Part shown: one piece after another, positions 35,154 to 44,189 of the stretch | Layout: each line of letters starts with the position of its first letter | Numbering within the stretch: position 1 is the stretch's first letter | NCBI GenBank assembly: GCA_947164605.1 | Contig: CAMUXE010000008.1 | Coordinates: 37,204-101,203, forward strand | From: an uncultured Lachnospiraceae bacterium | GTDB taxonomy: Bacteria > Bacillota > Clostridia > Lachnospirales > Lachnospiraceae | DNA length: 64,000 nt | Direction: 5' to 3' | Notes under the pieces: model-generated | Seen by the model: only the letters and a program-made list of their open reading frames with translations | What the model was told of the DNA's origin: nothing | The model's database searches: none | Position numbers and translations under genes: made by a program

Positions 35154-36667
35154 GATATATGTCATCACAAACAAAGGATAGATGGTTAAAGCACATAGAC
35201 TTTGCTATACTAGATCTAATAGCGCTAGAAGCGTGTTATGCTTTAGCATATTACTTAAGAAAACAGAGTACCGAAGGACTGTTTGATGGTAGCTACAAGA
35301 CAACCTTTATGGCTATTTTTTTCCTTGCTATCATGATTCAGGTAATAGTGCCTGTTCACAGAGATATTTTAAAAAGAAGCTTTGAACATGAAATGAGATG
35401 CAGCTTTGAGTATTCTTCTATGGTGGTAGGCTCAGTGCTTGCGGTTCTTTTCTTTTTAAAAATTGGAGATATGTCAAGAGGAGTAGTGCTCATATGGTGG
35501 ACGCTTTCTATTCTCTGTATGATACTAGCCAGACTAGGCTTGAAAAAGATAGTAGTTGCACGAGTTAGACGAAAAAGTGTTATATCAAGAATGCTTCTTG
35601 TGCTTGACGAGCATAATTATCAGGCTGCCCTTGATACATATAAGAAGAGCGGTATTAACCGTTATAAGGTAGATGCTGTTCTTATAGTACCTGACGGTGC
35701 AGTCTTTGATGGTATAGATATCAAGAAAATTGATATAAAAAAAGTTAATTCATCTAAGAAACTTAGTGAGAGCTTGGAGAAGGTATTTGATTCAGAATTG
35801 GTACTGCCCGAGGAAGTGGAAGGCGCTAAGATATTTACAAACCTGAATGACTATTTTGAATTTTCGAAGAAACATGCTATAGATGAAGTTATTCTCTCTG
35901 TTGCCGACGTAAATATTGAAAATGCTATAGCTAAGGAATTCATGATTGCCGGTATGACAATACATGTAAATCTTGAACGTACATTTACAGACATGTCCAA
36001 TGCGTATGTTGAGCGTTTTGCTGACAAGATGATGATTACATCAACAGCAAGGCCTGTTATGCCAGCCCAGCTTATAGTTAAGAGATTCTTTGATATTTTT
36101 GGTGGTATAGTTGGCTGCGTTTTCACAGCTATAATCTATATATTTATAGCACCTATAATTAAGATTCAGTCACCAGGTCCTATTTTCTTCAAACAGGAGA
36201 GAGTGGGAATTAATGGCAGACGTTTCTATATGTATAAGTTCCGTTCTATGTATGCTGATGCAGAGGCTCGCAAGAAGGAACTTATGAGTCAGAACAAGAT
36301 GAATGGACTTATGTTCAAGATGGACGATGATCCTAGAATCACACCTATCGGAAAATTTATAAGAAAGACATCACTTGACGAGTTTCCACAGTTCATTAAT
36401 GTTCTTATGGGTGATATGAGCTTGGTGGGAACTAGACCGCCAACAATCGATGAGTGGAATAAGTATGAGGTTCATCACAGAGCCCGTCTTGCTATAAAAC
36501 CTGGTATAACAGGTCTTTGGCAAGTTAGTGGCAGAAGCCAGATTACAGATTTCGATCAGGTGGTAGAGCTAGATACAAGATACATCAGAAATTGGGGAAT
36601 TAGGGAAGATATAAAGATACTTCTTAAGACAGTTATAGTTGTATTTAAGAGACGTGGGGCAGAATAA
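35147..36667 (+). CDS. Polyprenyl glycosyl-1-phosphate transferase (priming enzyme)
   Basis: Transfers the first sugar-1-phosphate to undecaprenyl phosphate on the inner membrane face. The 506-residue protein has four or five N-terminal spans (about 18-130), a CoA-binding-like middle (about 140-300), a last membrane hairpin (about 315-340) and the catalytic domain. Catalytic-domain motifs are KRFFDIFGG, QERVGINGRRF, KFRSMYADA, KTSLDEFPQF and KPGITGLWQVSGRS. GTG 35147 overlaps the loaP end and has AAAGGA 10 nt upstream; ATG 35159 is an alternative. The sugar (glucose, galactose or an N-acetylhexosamine) cannot be told. Confidence 0.93.
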   Translation: MVRYMSSQTKDRWLKHIDFAILDLIALEACYALAYYLRKQSTEGLFDGSYKTTFMAIFFLAIMIQVIVPVHRDILKRSFEHEMRCSFEYSSMVVGSVLAVLFFLKIGDMSRGVVLIWWTLSILCMILARLGLKKIVVARVRRKSVISRMLLVLDEHNYQAALDTYKKSGINRYKVDAVLIVPDGAVFDGIDIKKIDIKKVNSSKKLSESLEKVFDSELVLPEEVEGAKIFTNLNDYFEFSKKHAIDEVILSVADVNIENAIAKEFMIAGMTIHVNLERTFTDMSNAYVERFADKMMITSTARPVMPAQLIVKRFFDIFGGIVGCVFTAIIYIFIAPIIKIQSPGPIFFKQERVGINGRRFYMYKFRSMYADAEARKKELMSQNKMNGLMFKMDDDPRITPIGKFIRKTSLDEFPQFINVLMGDMSLVGTRPPTIDEWNKYEVHHRARLAIKPGITGLWQVSGRSQITDFDQVVELDTRYIRNWGIREDIKILLKTVIVVFKRRGAE

Positions 36668-36675
36668 ATTTTTTG

Positions 36676-36702
36676 AGTAGAGGCGTAAGCCTCTACTTTT
36701 TA
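36676..36702 (+). terminator. Rho-independent terminator inside the polysaccharide locus
   Basis: AGTAGAGGC/GCCTCTACT with a GTAA tetraloop followed by TTTT. A terminator directly after the second gene implies that downstream genes need LoaP antitermination or their own promoters. Confidence 0.8.
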
Positions 36703-36771
36703 AATTAGCACAAAAAATAATTTAGTTTCTTGATTAGAATATATAGCTGTAGCTTATTTAAAGGTGGTTTT

Positions 36772-36861
36772 ATGACAAGAAAAATCGAAATAGATATAGC
36801 AAAAGCAATTGGAATTATACTTGTTGTTTTATGCCTGTGCCATAATATGCTGGTGCCATAA
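36772..36861 (+). pseudogene. 5' remnant of an acyltransferase-3 family gene
   Basis: An ATG with GGTGG upstream encodes MTRKIEIDIAKAIGIILVVL, the first membrane helix of acyltransferase-3 (OafA/NodX-type) O-acetyltransferases, and stops after 29 codons. Intact proteins have about 330 residues. The sequence after 36861 shows no relation to it, which marks a recombination junction. Confidence 0.7.
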
Positions 36862-37226
36862 TAGGGGAGACCTGAAATTGTCAGCGTAAACTCAAGGTTT
36901 GTGCTAGATGTGGCTTTCCCCAAAAGTTACGAAGGTTGATATTTGAAAGATTTGACCGAAATGTCGATAAACTATATTGACTCTATGAAGTTCAAACAAG
37001 AATGTAAACGAGGAGTCGTTAAGAAAAGTACATCAAACCGCTACAGATGCTGGTACTAAGTCAATAAATGATGGCATAACTTACTCTGGCACCGCAGACG
37101 TTGTGGGTAGGCCATAGGAGTAGTAGTTCATGATACTGTGATAAACGTTGCGTTTGTGAATACGGACGCAAGGGATCAAGGTGACAACGGTGGCACAGGG
37201 ACCGAGAGTATTGAATAATAGAAAAA
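36862..37226 (+). other. Unassigned 365-bp stretch between acyltransferase remnant and TIR-like gene
   Basis: No frame is open for long and no known repeat is present. A hairpin TTGCGT/ACGCAA lies near 37146-37172. The region is richer in G+C than the DNA before it and is continuous in style with the TIR-like gene, so it probably arrived with that gene. It may hold that gene's lost 5' part or a non-coding RNA. Confidence 0.4.
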
Positions 37227-37970
37227 TTGAGGGCTTTGACAAAAGAGATCGATGTAATGCTACCTTCCAGAATTGATCCTTCGTCAGAAGAGTTTACTTC
37301 ATGGCGTACAAAAGCTGAACGGTTGTTGGCCAAAATTTATGGAGATGACAGCAAAGAGGCAAAAAAGTTCAGAAATACACCATTTTGGTCCATGGTATAT
37401 ATTGGCTCTATGGATGCCGATCAATTGAACATAAATGCCTGTCATGATGCCTTGGAATCGACGAGGGCAGTATTTAAGGTTTATCTTGAGGAACTTGAGG
37501 AGATTGAGGCTTCCGAAGTAACAGACGAGGCAAAAGAAGAGATGCGCGATTATACGAAAGTGTTTATTGTTCATGGCCATGATGGCGAACTGAAGGAAAA
37601 GGTAGCAAGGCTCCTCGAAAAACAAGGAATCGAGGCGATTATTCTACATGAAAAAGCCAATCTTGGAATGACCATTATTGAGAAGATCGAAAAGTATGCT
37701 GATCCGGTTGGGGCTGCGATATGCTTATACACTCCTGATGATGTAATGGCTGACGGAAGTAAGCGAGTAAGGCAGAATGTTGTGTTTGAGACAGGGTACT
37801 TTTACGGAAAGATAGGAAGAAGCAATACGGTAATTATTGCTGAAGACGAAGCGCTAAATCTGTCTGACTTGGATGGCGTTGTGTATGTCAACAGAAAAAA
37901 TTGGGAACTGGATGTGCTCAAGGAACTGGATGCCATCGGTTATCAGATAGACCTGAACAAACTGTGTTGA
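37227..37970 (+). CDS. TIR-like nucleotide-binding domain protein (COG4271/PF10137 type)
   Basis: Residues 112-235 match the TIR-like domain of predicted nucleotide-binding proteins and CBASS Cap12-type effectors. VFIVHGHDGE opens the domain, GAAICLYTPDDV lies mid-domain, and RVRQNVVFETGYFYGKIG has the presumed catalytic Glu188. Relatives degrade NAD+ when triggered during phage infection. The N-terminal 110 residues (SSWRTKAERLL-like helical region) are shared with stand-alone members. The frame opens at TTG 37227 without a ribosome site just after an in-frame stop, so the true N-terminus may be missing. No cyclase or other defence gene is adjacent. It lies inside the polysaccharide locus. 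Confidence 0.78.
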   Translation: MRALTKEIDVMLPSRIDPSSEEFTSWRTKAERLLAKIYGDDSKEAKKFRNTPFWSMVYIGSMDADQLNINACHDALESTRAVFKVYLEELEEIEASEVTDEAKEEMRDYTKVFIVHGHDGELKEKVARLLEKQGIEAIILHEKANLGMTIIEKIEKYADPVGAAICLYTPDDVMADGSKRVRQNVVFETGYFYGKIGRSNTVIIAEDEALNLSDLDGVVYVNRKNWELDVLKELDAIGYQIDLNKLC

Positions 37971-38157
37971 GCTTGATTCCTAAACCACTGGGCGATATCT
38001 ATAGGCAGCGTAAGAGAATTTGGATCTGCGGGTCGTTATCTAACTAGGGTGCTTCGATATCCACAGGCCAAATATAAAGAGCAATACAAGTGCAAGGAAA
38101 AAGACCATAGGGATACAGATTGATTACCTGGATACTATTGTTTAACAGGGGTGCGTC

Positions 38158-39252
38158 ATGATTCGAGTTTTGCAATCAGTCAATATAATGGATAGAGCTG
38201 GTCTGGAAACCATGCTGATGAACTATTATCGAAATATAGATCGTGATGTGATCCAATTCGATTTCCTCACTCATAGGCCGGTTGAAGGCGCATATGATGA
38301 TGAAATAAAGAGTCTGGGTGGGCGTGTATTTCATGCACCAAGATTGTATCCGCAGAATCTTCCAAGTTATTATTCCTATATGAAAGCTTTCTATAAAGAT
38401 CATCCGGAGTACACAATAGTTCATTCGCACATTGATTCAATGTCTTATTTCCCATTGAAAGCTGCAAAAGATAATCATATTCCTGTGAGGATAGCCCATA
38501 GCCACAGCTCGAAATTGGATAGGGACTTGAAACTTCCAATAAAATACTACGCTTTAAATAATATTCATAAAGTTGCAAATGTCAATTGTGCTTGTGGTGA
38601 TTTGGCGGGTCATTTCATGTTCAAAAATGATCCATACACGGTAATACACAATGCAATAGACTTGGATAGATTTACTTATAACAGTACTGTAAGGGATAAT
38701 CAAAGAACAAAATTGGGTCTTCATGGGAAATTCGTCATAGGGCATGTTGGTCGATATTGCTACATAAAGAATCAGCTGTTTCTAATAGACATTTTCACTG
38801 AAGTACTGAAGAAGAAAGAAGATGCTGTGCTTGTCCTTGTAGGAAAGGGACCAGATGAGCAAAAGATAAGAGAAAAGGCTAAGAGTCTAGGTTTGGAAGA
38901 TAAGGTAAGGCTCCTGATTGACCGTTCAGATGTCGATCTTCTGTATCAGGCCTTTGATGTTTTTGTTATGCCGTCTCTGTTTGAAGGGCTCCCCGTGGTT
39001 GGTGTTGAAGCACAGGCGAACGGATTACCCTATTTCGTTTCGGATAAGGTATCGGATGAGGTGCTACTGGCAAGTAATGTGAGGCAAGTCGCACTTGGCA
39101 AAAACGCGGTAGAATGGGCAAAAGAAATAATTGGGAATGTGAATGAGCGAAATGTGAGCGCAATAGAAGAGCTCCGTAATGCAGGATATGACGTCTCAAT
39201 AGAAGCAAAAAAACTTCAAGACTGGTATTTGAAATTAAGCGAAAGGAAATAG
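38158..39252 (+). CDS. Glycosyltransferase family 4 (EpsF-like)
   Basis: The 364-residue GT-B enzyme starts with the acceptor lobe (MIRVLQSVNIMDRAGLETMLMN), the opening of EpsF/CapH-type glycosyltransferases. The donor lobe has GHVGRYCYIKNQ and the E-x7-E region MPSLFEGLPVVGVEAQANGL. It should add one sugar from a nucleotide donor to the lipid-linked repeat unit. First intact glycosyltransferase after the TIR-like gene. A weak AGGGG-type site precedes the ATG, and the next gene starts 3 bp later. Confidence 0.9.
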   Translation: MIRVLQSVNIMDRAGLETMLMNYYRNIDRDVIQFDFLTHRPVEGAYDDEIKSLGGRVFHAPRLYPQNLPSYYSYMKAFYKDHPEYTIVHSHIDSMSYFPLKAAKDNHIPVRIAHSHSSKLDRDLKLPIKYYALNNIHKVANVNCACGDLAGHFMFKNDPYTVIHNAIDLDRFTYNSTVRDNQRTKLGLHGKFVIGHVGRYCYIKNQLFLIDIFTEVLKKKEDAVLVLVGKGPDEQKIREKAKSLGLEDKVRLLIDRSDVDLLYQAFDVFVMPSLFEGLPVVGVEAQANGLPYFVSDKVSDEVLLASNVRQVALGKNAVEWAKEIIGNVNERNVSAIEELRNAGYDVSIEAKKLQDWYLKLSERK

Positions 39253-39255
39253 AAA

Positions 39256-40341
39256 ATGAAGATTGCCATGCTTGGTCATAAAAGAGTGCCGGGAAGAGAA
39301 GGTGGCATAGAAGTCGTAGTAGAAGAACTGGCCACCCGCATGGCAGAAAAAGGACATCAGGTAACGGTATATAATAGACACAAGAAAGGTTATAGAGCTC
39401 CGAATGATTATAAAGGTGTTAGAACTATTGATGTCCCAACAATAGAGAAACAGAGTACAGACGCAGCAGTATATTCGTTGTTAGCATCAATTCGTGTGGC
39501 ACTTGGCAGATATGATGTTGTTCACTATCATGCGATTGGCCCAAGTGCATTTTTGTTCATTCCTCACTTCTTTCGTAAGAAAATTGTTGTAACGGTGCAT
39601 GGGTTAAATTATAAAACTCCTAAATGGAAAGGCTTTGGAGCTAAGTTTATTCAGTTTGGAGAGAAAGTAACGGCGAAATATGCGGATCAGATTATTGTCC
39701 TTTCTTCTGAACAGAGGAATTATTTTAAGGATAAATACGGTAGAGATACTGTGTACATCCCGAATGGTACTATAGTCGAAAAAATCGAAGAACCGGAAGA
39801 AATTGTAGAGAAATATGGCTTGAAGAGAAATGGCTATCTTCTTTATCTTTCCCGCGTAGTCCCAGGGAAAGGTCTTGAATACTTGCTGGACGCCTACAGG
39901 GATATACCGGGTGACTTACCATTGATTATTGCTGGCGGAACTGAATACGTGCCCGAATTTCGAAAAATGATAGAGGAGAAAGCTTCTCAGGACCCAAGAG
40001 TAAAACTCATTGGCTTTGTAGAGGGGAAAACGCTTCGGGAACTGTATTCTAATGCAAAGCTTTTTGTATTTCCGAGTGAAGCAGAAGGGATGCCGATGTG
40101 CTTACTGGAGGCATTAAGCTATAATTGCCCGTGTCTTGTAAGCAATATTCCTGAAAACATGGAAGTTGGAGGAGAATATGTAGTCAGTTTCGAATCAAAG
40201 AATACTGACGATTTGAGGAAGAAATTAATAGAATGCCTGAAAAATGCGGATAAGTTCGAGCGGGTGAGCAGAGAGTATATAAAACAAAAGTACGATTGGA
40301 ATTCAGTAGTAGAGGAGACATTGAAGTGCTACGAGCAATGA
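39256..40341 (+). CDS. Glycosyltransferase family 4 with DUF1972-type acceptor domain
   Basis: A 361-residue enzyme. MLGHKRVPGREGGIEVVVEEL is the DUF1972/rhamnosyltransferase-type N-terminus, followed by a GT-B donor domain with LSRVVPGKGLEYLLDAY and FPSEAEGMPMCLLEALSYN. Family members add rhamnose or other sugars early in the repeat unit. It follows the previous gene by 3 bp and overlaps the next by 4 bp, so the three are tightly coupled. AGCGAAAGGAAA in the previous gene's end serves as ribosome site. Confidence 0.9.
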   Translation: MKIAMLGHKRVPGREGGIEVVVEELATRMAEKGHQVTVYNRHKKGYRAPNDYKGVRTIDVPTIEKQSTDAAVYSLLASIRVALGRYDVVHYHAIGPSAFLFIPHFFRKKIVVTVHGLNYKTPKWKGFGAKFIQFGEKVTAKYADQIIVLSSEQRNYFKDKYGRDTVYIPNGTIVEKIEEPEEIVEKYGLKRNGYLLYLSRVVPGKGLEYLLDAYRDIPGDLPLIIAGGTEYVPEFRKMIEEKASQDPRVKLIGFVEGKTLRELYSNAKLFVFPSEAEGMPMCLLEALSYNCPCLVSNIPENMEVGGEYVVSFESKNTDDLRKKLIECLKNADKFERVSREYIKQKYDWNSVVEETLKCYEQ

Positions 40342-41168
40342 TTGAACCACTGATAACGGTTCTTACACCGACATACAATAGAGGCCACTTGTTATCCAAT
40401 CTATATCATTCACTTTTGGAGCAGACCGCTGCAAATTTCGAGTGGATGATAGTGGACGACGGAAGTATAGATAATACAAGTGATGTAGTAGATAGCTTTC
40501 AGGCAGAATGTCATTTTCCTATTACATATCTTCACAAGGCTAATGGGGGAAAGCACACCGCTTTGAATTTTGGAATTGCTAGAATTAATACACCTTTGAC
40601 CATTATTGTAGACAGTGATGATATATTGCTTCAAAATGCCACCAGAGAAATAGAAGCTTTATACTACAAATATTGTAATGATGAAAGAATTGCAACGTGG
40701 TCATTCTTAAAGAGAAAACCAGATGGCAAACCGATTGTGGGACTTGAAAAAGAAGAATTTGTGATGAACTATATAAGTTATAGGATCAAAGGAAACCGCC
40801 CGGGTGATATGGCTGAAGTATTCAAAACCGACGTGCTTAAAGCATATCCGTTTCCCGAGTATTCAGGAGAGAGATTCCTGAGTGAAGATGTTGTCTGGAT
40901 CGAGATCGGGAAAAAGTATGACTGTGTTTTTATCAACAAATCTATCTACCAATGTGAATATCTTGAAGGTGGGCTTACTGCAAACGATAAACCACTGAAA
41001 TTTGGCTCGCCGAAGGGTTCGATGATGCGAGGGAAACAGCTGATGAGTAAAGAATGTGGTATTACAGCAAATATAAAAGGCGCTATTATTTATGATTGCT
41101 ATAAGAAGAGCTTGAGGGGGGGTACTCTCTCGATTTGTCTTTGCGGGAGAAGTTGCTCTGCTGCATAG
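40338..41168 (+). CDS. Glycosyltransferase family 2 with frameshifted C-terminus
   Basis: Start at ATG 40338 (ATGA overlap with the previous gene). PLITVLTPTYNRGHLLSNLY and MIVDDGSIDNTSDVV form the nucleotide-sugar site, VDSDDIL holds the metal-binding DxD-like acids, and SEDVVW the base region. The last residues after KKSLRGG (TLSICLCGRSCSAA) look wrong. A G7 tract at 41116-41122 precedes them, and adding one G (or losing two) gives YSLDLSLREKLLCCIVN then LLAGYYYRKWNSGI, stopping at 41216-41218. That is a natural end for this family. The gene is thus frameshifted near its 3' end; the catalytic domain is intact. Confidence 0.8.
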   Translation: MIEPLITVLTPTYNRGHLLSNLYHSLLEQTAANFEWMIVDDGSIDNTSDVVDSFQAECHFPITYLHKANGGKHTALNFGIARINTPLTIIVDSDDILLQNATREIEALYYKYCNDERIATWSFLKRKPDGKPIVGLEKEEFVMNYISYRIKGNRPGDMAEVFKTDVLKAYPFPEYSGERFLSEDVVWIEIGKKYDCVFINKSIYQCEYLEGGLTANDKPLKFGSPKGSMMRGKQLMSKECGITANIKGAIIYDCYKKSLRGGTLSICLCGRSCSAA

Positions 41169-41296
41169 TTAATCTACTTGCTGGCTATTATTATCGCAAG
41201 TGGAACTCTGGTATATGAAACAATAAAAATACGAGCCACTTTCGTAGTAAAAGCCAGCTTACACGTGTATATACAATAGGCTGGAGGAATTGGTCA

Positions 41297-42391
41297 ATGA
41301 AAGTGCTGATAGTTAATGCGATACTGTATACATCAGAATCAAAACAGGTAAAAAGGGTAACTTCCATCAAGGATTGTATGATATATGATTTGTGCAAGGC
41401 ATTTTATGAAAAAGGACATGAGGTCACACTGATAGCCGCAGATGAGTATAAACCGACAAGAGAAGAAGATTACCCATTTGAGATTGTATGGATGAAGAGC
41501 TATTTGCCATCAGTGTTCATTCCAAACAAGATTCCCTATAATCATGGGATTACAAAGTATATCAATAATCACGTTTTCGACCTGATTATTTGTAGTGAAG
41601 TTTTTTCTTTAGATACTCTGATGGCGGTGAGATCGAAGAATCAGAATGTTATTATATGGCAAGAGATGGCATTTCATCAGAAAATGGCAAAGCAGATGGC
41701 ATCGAAGTTCTGGCATAACGTGATAATAAAGCTTTATTACTCTGGAGTAATAGTGGTGCCAAGAACAGAGAATGCAAAAGATTTTATTTCACGTTATTGC
41801 AACAATGTATCTGATACAATCATTCCTCATGGAGTAAATCTCGAACTGTTTAAAGCGAAACAAGACAAAGAGAATCATTTTGTAGTAGTGTCTCAGCTGA
41901 TAGAAAGAAAACGTATTGATCAGATTATCAACGCATTCAGAGAATTTTCGGAGCATGACCACAGAGAATATAAGCTGTTCATAATTGGAGATGGTGATTG
42001 CAGAAAACAATTAGAAGACCTGGCTAGAGACCTGGATAGTGTGATCTTTACTGGCAGAAAGAGTCATGATGAAATGATAGAATTGCTTTCGAGCGCAAAG
42101 GCAATGCTGGTATATACCAGAAAAGACAACAGCATGATCTCGATAGCAGAATCATTAGCAGTATGTACTCCGGTAATTACGACATCGATCCCGGATAATG
42201 CAAGAACAATTAGAAAGAACGATTTGGGTATAGTGAGAGATGAATGGACATATAAGGAATTGGAACAAATCGTAGTTAACAATAACCATTATGTTAATAA
42301 CTGTTGGAACTATAGAGAAAATCTTGATAATAAACATAATGTGGATTTATTTGTGATGGTAAAGAAGATGGAGACATCAAGGAGAAAGTAA
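41297..42391 (+). CDS. Glycosyltransferase family 4
   Basis: The 364-residue GT-B protein has an N-terminal KVLIVNAILYTSESKQVKRV strand-loop, a long middle acceptor lobe and a donor lobe with VVSQLIERKRIDQIINAF and VYTRKDNSMISIAESLAV. It would add one sugar to the repeat unit; specificity unknown. GGAGGAATTGGTCA precedes the ATG. The 128-bp gap before it contains the continuation frame of the frameshifted GT2 gene. Confidence 0.85.
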   Translation: MKVLIVNAILYTSESKQVKRVTSIKDCMIYDLCKAFYEKGHEVTLIAADEYKPTREEDYPFEIVWMKSYLPSVFIPNKIPYNHGITKYINNHVFDLIICSEVFSLDTLMAVRSKNQNVIIWQEMAFHQKMAKQMASKFWHNVIIKLYYSGVIVVPRTENAKDFISRYCNNVSDTIIPHGVNLELFKAKQDKENHFVVVSQLIERKRIDQIINAFREFSEHDHREYKLFIIGDGDCRKQLEDLARDLDSVIFTGRKSHDEMIELLSSAKAMLVYTRKDNSMISIAESLAVCTPVITTSIPDNARTIRKNDLGIVRDEWTYKELEQIVVNNNHYVNNCWNYRENLDNKHNVDLFVMVKKMETSRRK

Positions 42392-42396
42392 GTACT

Positions 42397-43563
42397 ATGG
42401 CAAAGCATAATATTCTTTTTGTCTGCGCCTCTATGAAGGTTGGAGGGGCAGAAAAGAGCCTGGTCAATTTGCTGAACATGATCGATTATGAGAAATATTC
42501 TGTAAGCCTTCTATTATTACAAAAGCAGGGGGCATTGATGGAGCAAATTCCTGCATCCGTTACAATAATAGACCTTCCAGATAGAGCCAGGGCGCTTTAT
42601 GATGACGTAGATTATAGTTTGACAAATGCTTTGATGAAAGTGATCAAATATATCTCAACTGGACTAGAGCGTATAAAGTATAGAGAATATGATGTTTTAC
42701 GGGCACATAGGTGGACAGATTTTTATAAGGAAAAATGTGAGTCACTAGGACGTAAATATGATACAGTCGTTGCATTCCATAGTGGGGAAAGTACATATTA
42801 TTCATTTGACAAGATAGATGCTGACAGGTATGTGACATATTTCCATACGGATATTAAGAATATAAAGATAGCAAAAGAAATCGAAAGGCTATACTTGAAC
42901 AAAGCCGATTTAATAGTTACTATTTCTCCTAAATGTGTTGAGAGCATTTGCGAAGTCTTTCCGGAGTTTGCAACTAAGACGAAGTGTCTTGAAAATCCGT
43001 CTTCGGCTAGGTTGATTAAGAAAATGGCAGGAGATACAGCGCCGGAAGAGTATAGAGTAAAAAGCACTTTCATTATTGTCTCTGTTGGACGATTGATAGA
43101 TATTAAAGGGTACGACATGGTCGTCGATGCCTGTAAAATTCTAAAACAAAAAGGGATAGATTTTCAATGGTATATAGTCGGTGAAGGAAACGAAAGAAAA
43201 AAACTGGAGTTTCAAATCAAAGAGAACGCGGTTGATGATTGCATTCATTTGATTGGATTAAGACTGAACCCGTATCCGTACATGAAGTTTGCCAATCTGC
43301 TCGTTCAGAGTTCGCGATATGAAGGGAAGAGTATGGTTCTTGATGAAGCGAAAATACTAGGAAAGCAGATTTTGGTAACAAATTATAATTCCGCAAAGGA
43401 TCAGATAGCCGATGGTAAAGATGGCTACATCTGTGAGATGAGTGCTGAAGGAATAGCAGAGGGCGTTATAAAAGCAATGAAACATCCGGTTGCAATACAA
43501 TCCGAAGAATATGAAGAGAGTGTTGATCATTATATGCAAATTTTAATAGGGGAGAGTGTGTAA
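42397..43563 (+). CDS. Glycosyltransferase family 4
   Basis: A 388-residue GT-B enzyme. NILFVCASMKVGGAEKSLVN is the classic glycogen-synthase-like start; the donor lobe has SVGRLIDIKGYDMVVDACK and VQSSRYEGKSMVLDEAKILG with both donor-binding acids. It probably transfers a hexose to the lipid-linked oligosaccharide. It begins 5 bp after the previous gene and its stop overlaps the next start (TAATG). GGAGAAAG precedes the ATG. Confidence 0.9.
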   Translation: MAKHNILFVCASMKVGGAEKSLVNLLNMIDYEKYSVSLLLLQKQGALMEQIPASVTIIDLPDRARALYDDVDYSLTNALMKVIKYISTGLERIKYREYDVLRAHRWTDFYKEKCESLGRKYDTVVAFHSGESTYYSFDKIDADRYVTYFHTDIKNIKIAKEIERLYLNKADLIVTISPKCVESICEVFPEFATKTKCLENPSSARLIKKMAGDTAPEEYRVKSTFIIVSVGRLIDIKGYDMVVDACKILKQKGIDFQWYIVGEGNERKKLEFQIKENAVDDCIHLIGLRLNPYPYMKFANLLVQSSRYEGKSMVLDEAKILGKQILVTNYNSAKDQIADGKDGYICEMSAEGIAEGVIKAMKHPVAIQSEEYEESVDHYMQILIGESV

Positions 43564-44123
43564 TGATGTTTTTGAGATATGGGTCACTGGTAGATAAAAT
43601 CAAGGCAAAAGTTAGAGGGACAATTGATGTAGACCAGTTAATTAAGGACGGACTGATTATCGGAGAAAACTTTCACGCCCAGGATGGAGTGATAATAGAT
43701 CCTGGACACTGCTGGCTGATAGAAATAGGTGATAATGTGACTTTAGCACCAAGGGTACATATTCTTGCTCATGATGCCAGCACTAAGTTTGGCATTGGTT
43801 ATACAAAAATAGGTTGCGTAACTATCGGCAATGATGTGTTTGTAGGAGCAGGCAGTATCATTTTGCCAGGAGTTACTATCCCCGATAAAACTATAATCGG
43901 CGCAGGATCATTGGTGACAAAATCTTTGCCACATGGGGGGGTGTTCTTTGGGACACCAGTAAAGTATATATGCGCATATGAAGAATACATATCTAAACAT
44001 AATGATTTAGTTAAAAAGCTGCCCGTTTTCGAGAAAGAATACATTATAGGAAACATTACAAGTAATATGAAGGTAGATATGAAAATGAAAGTAAAACAAT
44101 CCGACGGCGGATATGTGGTTTGA
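43563..44123 (+). CDS. Hexapeptide-repeat acetyltransferase
   Basis: The 186-residue protein has a left-handed beta-helix of hexapeptide repeats from residue 45 on (IGDNVTLAPRVHILAHDAS, VTIGNDVFVGAGSIILPGVT and IGAGSLVTKSLPHGGVFFG). His in LAHDAS is the likely catalytic base, as in sugar O-acetyltransferases of the WcaF/NodL group. It would O-acetylate a repeat-unit sugar with acetyl-CoA. It overlaps the previous stop by 1 bp. Confidence 0.9.
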   Translation: MMFLRYGSLVDKIKAKVRGTIDVDQLIKDGLIIGENFHAQDGVIIDPGHCWLIEIGDNVTLAPRVHILAHDASTKFGIGYTKIGCVTIGNDVFVGAGSIILPGVTIPDKTIIGAGSLVTKSLPHGGVFFGTPVKYICAYEEYISKHNDLVKKLPVFEKEYIIGNITSNMKVDMKMKVKQSDGGYVV

Positions 44124-44189
44124 GACGAAAAACGCATATTTAATAATGAAAGAGCTTTCTTACCAGTCCTGCTAAAGGAAAATGATATA

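Noticed and set aside
36862..37226. Possible group II intron or retron RNA
   Set aside because: No domain V hairpin, intron boundary or reverse transcriptase gene is visible, so the stretch is left unassigned.
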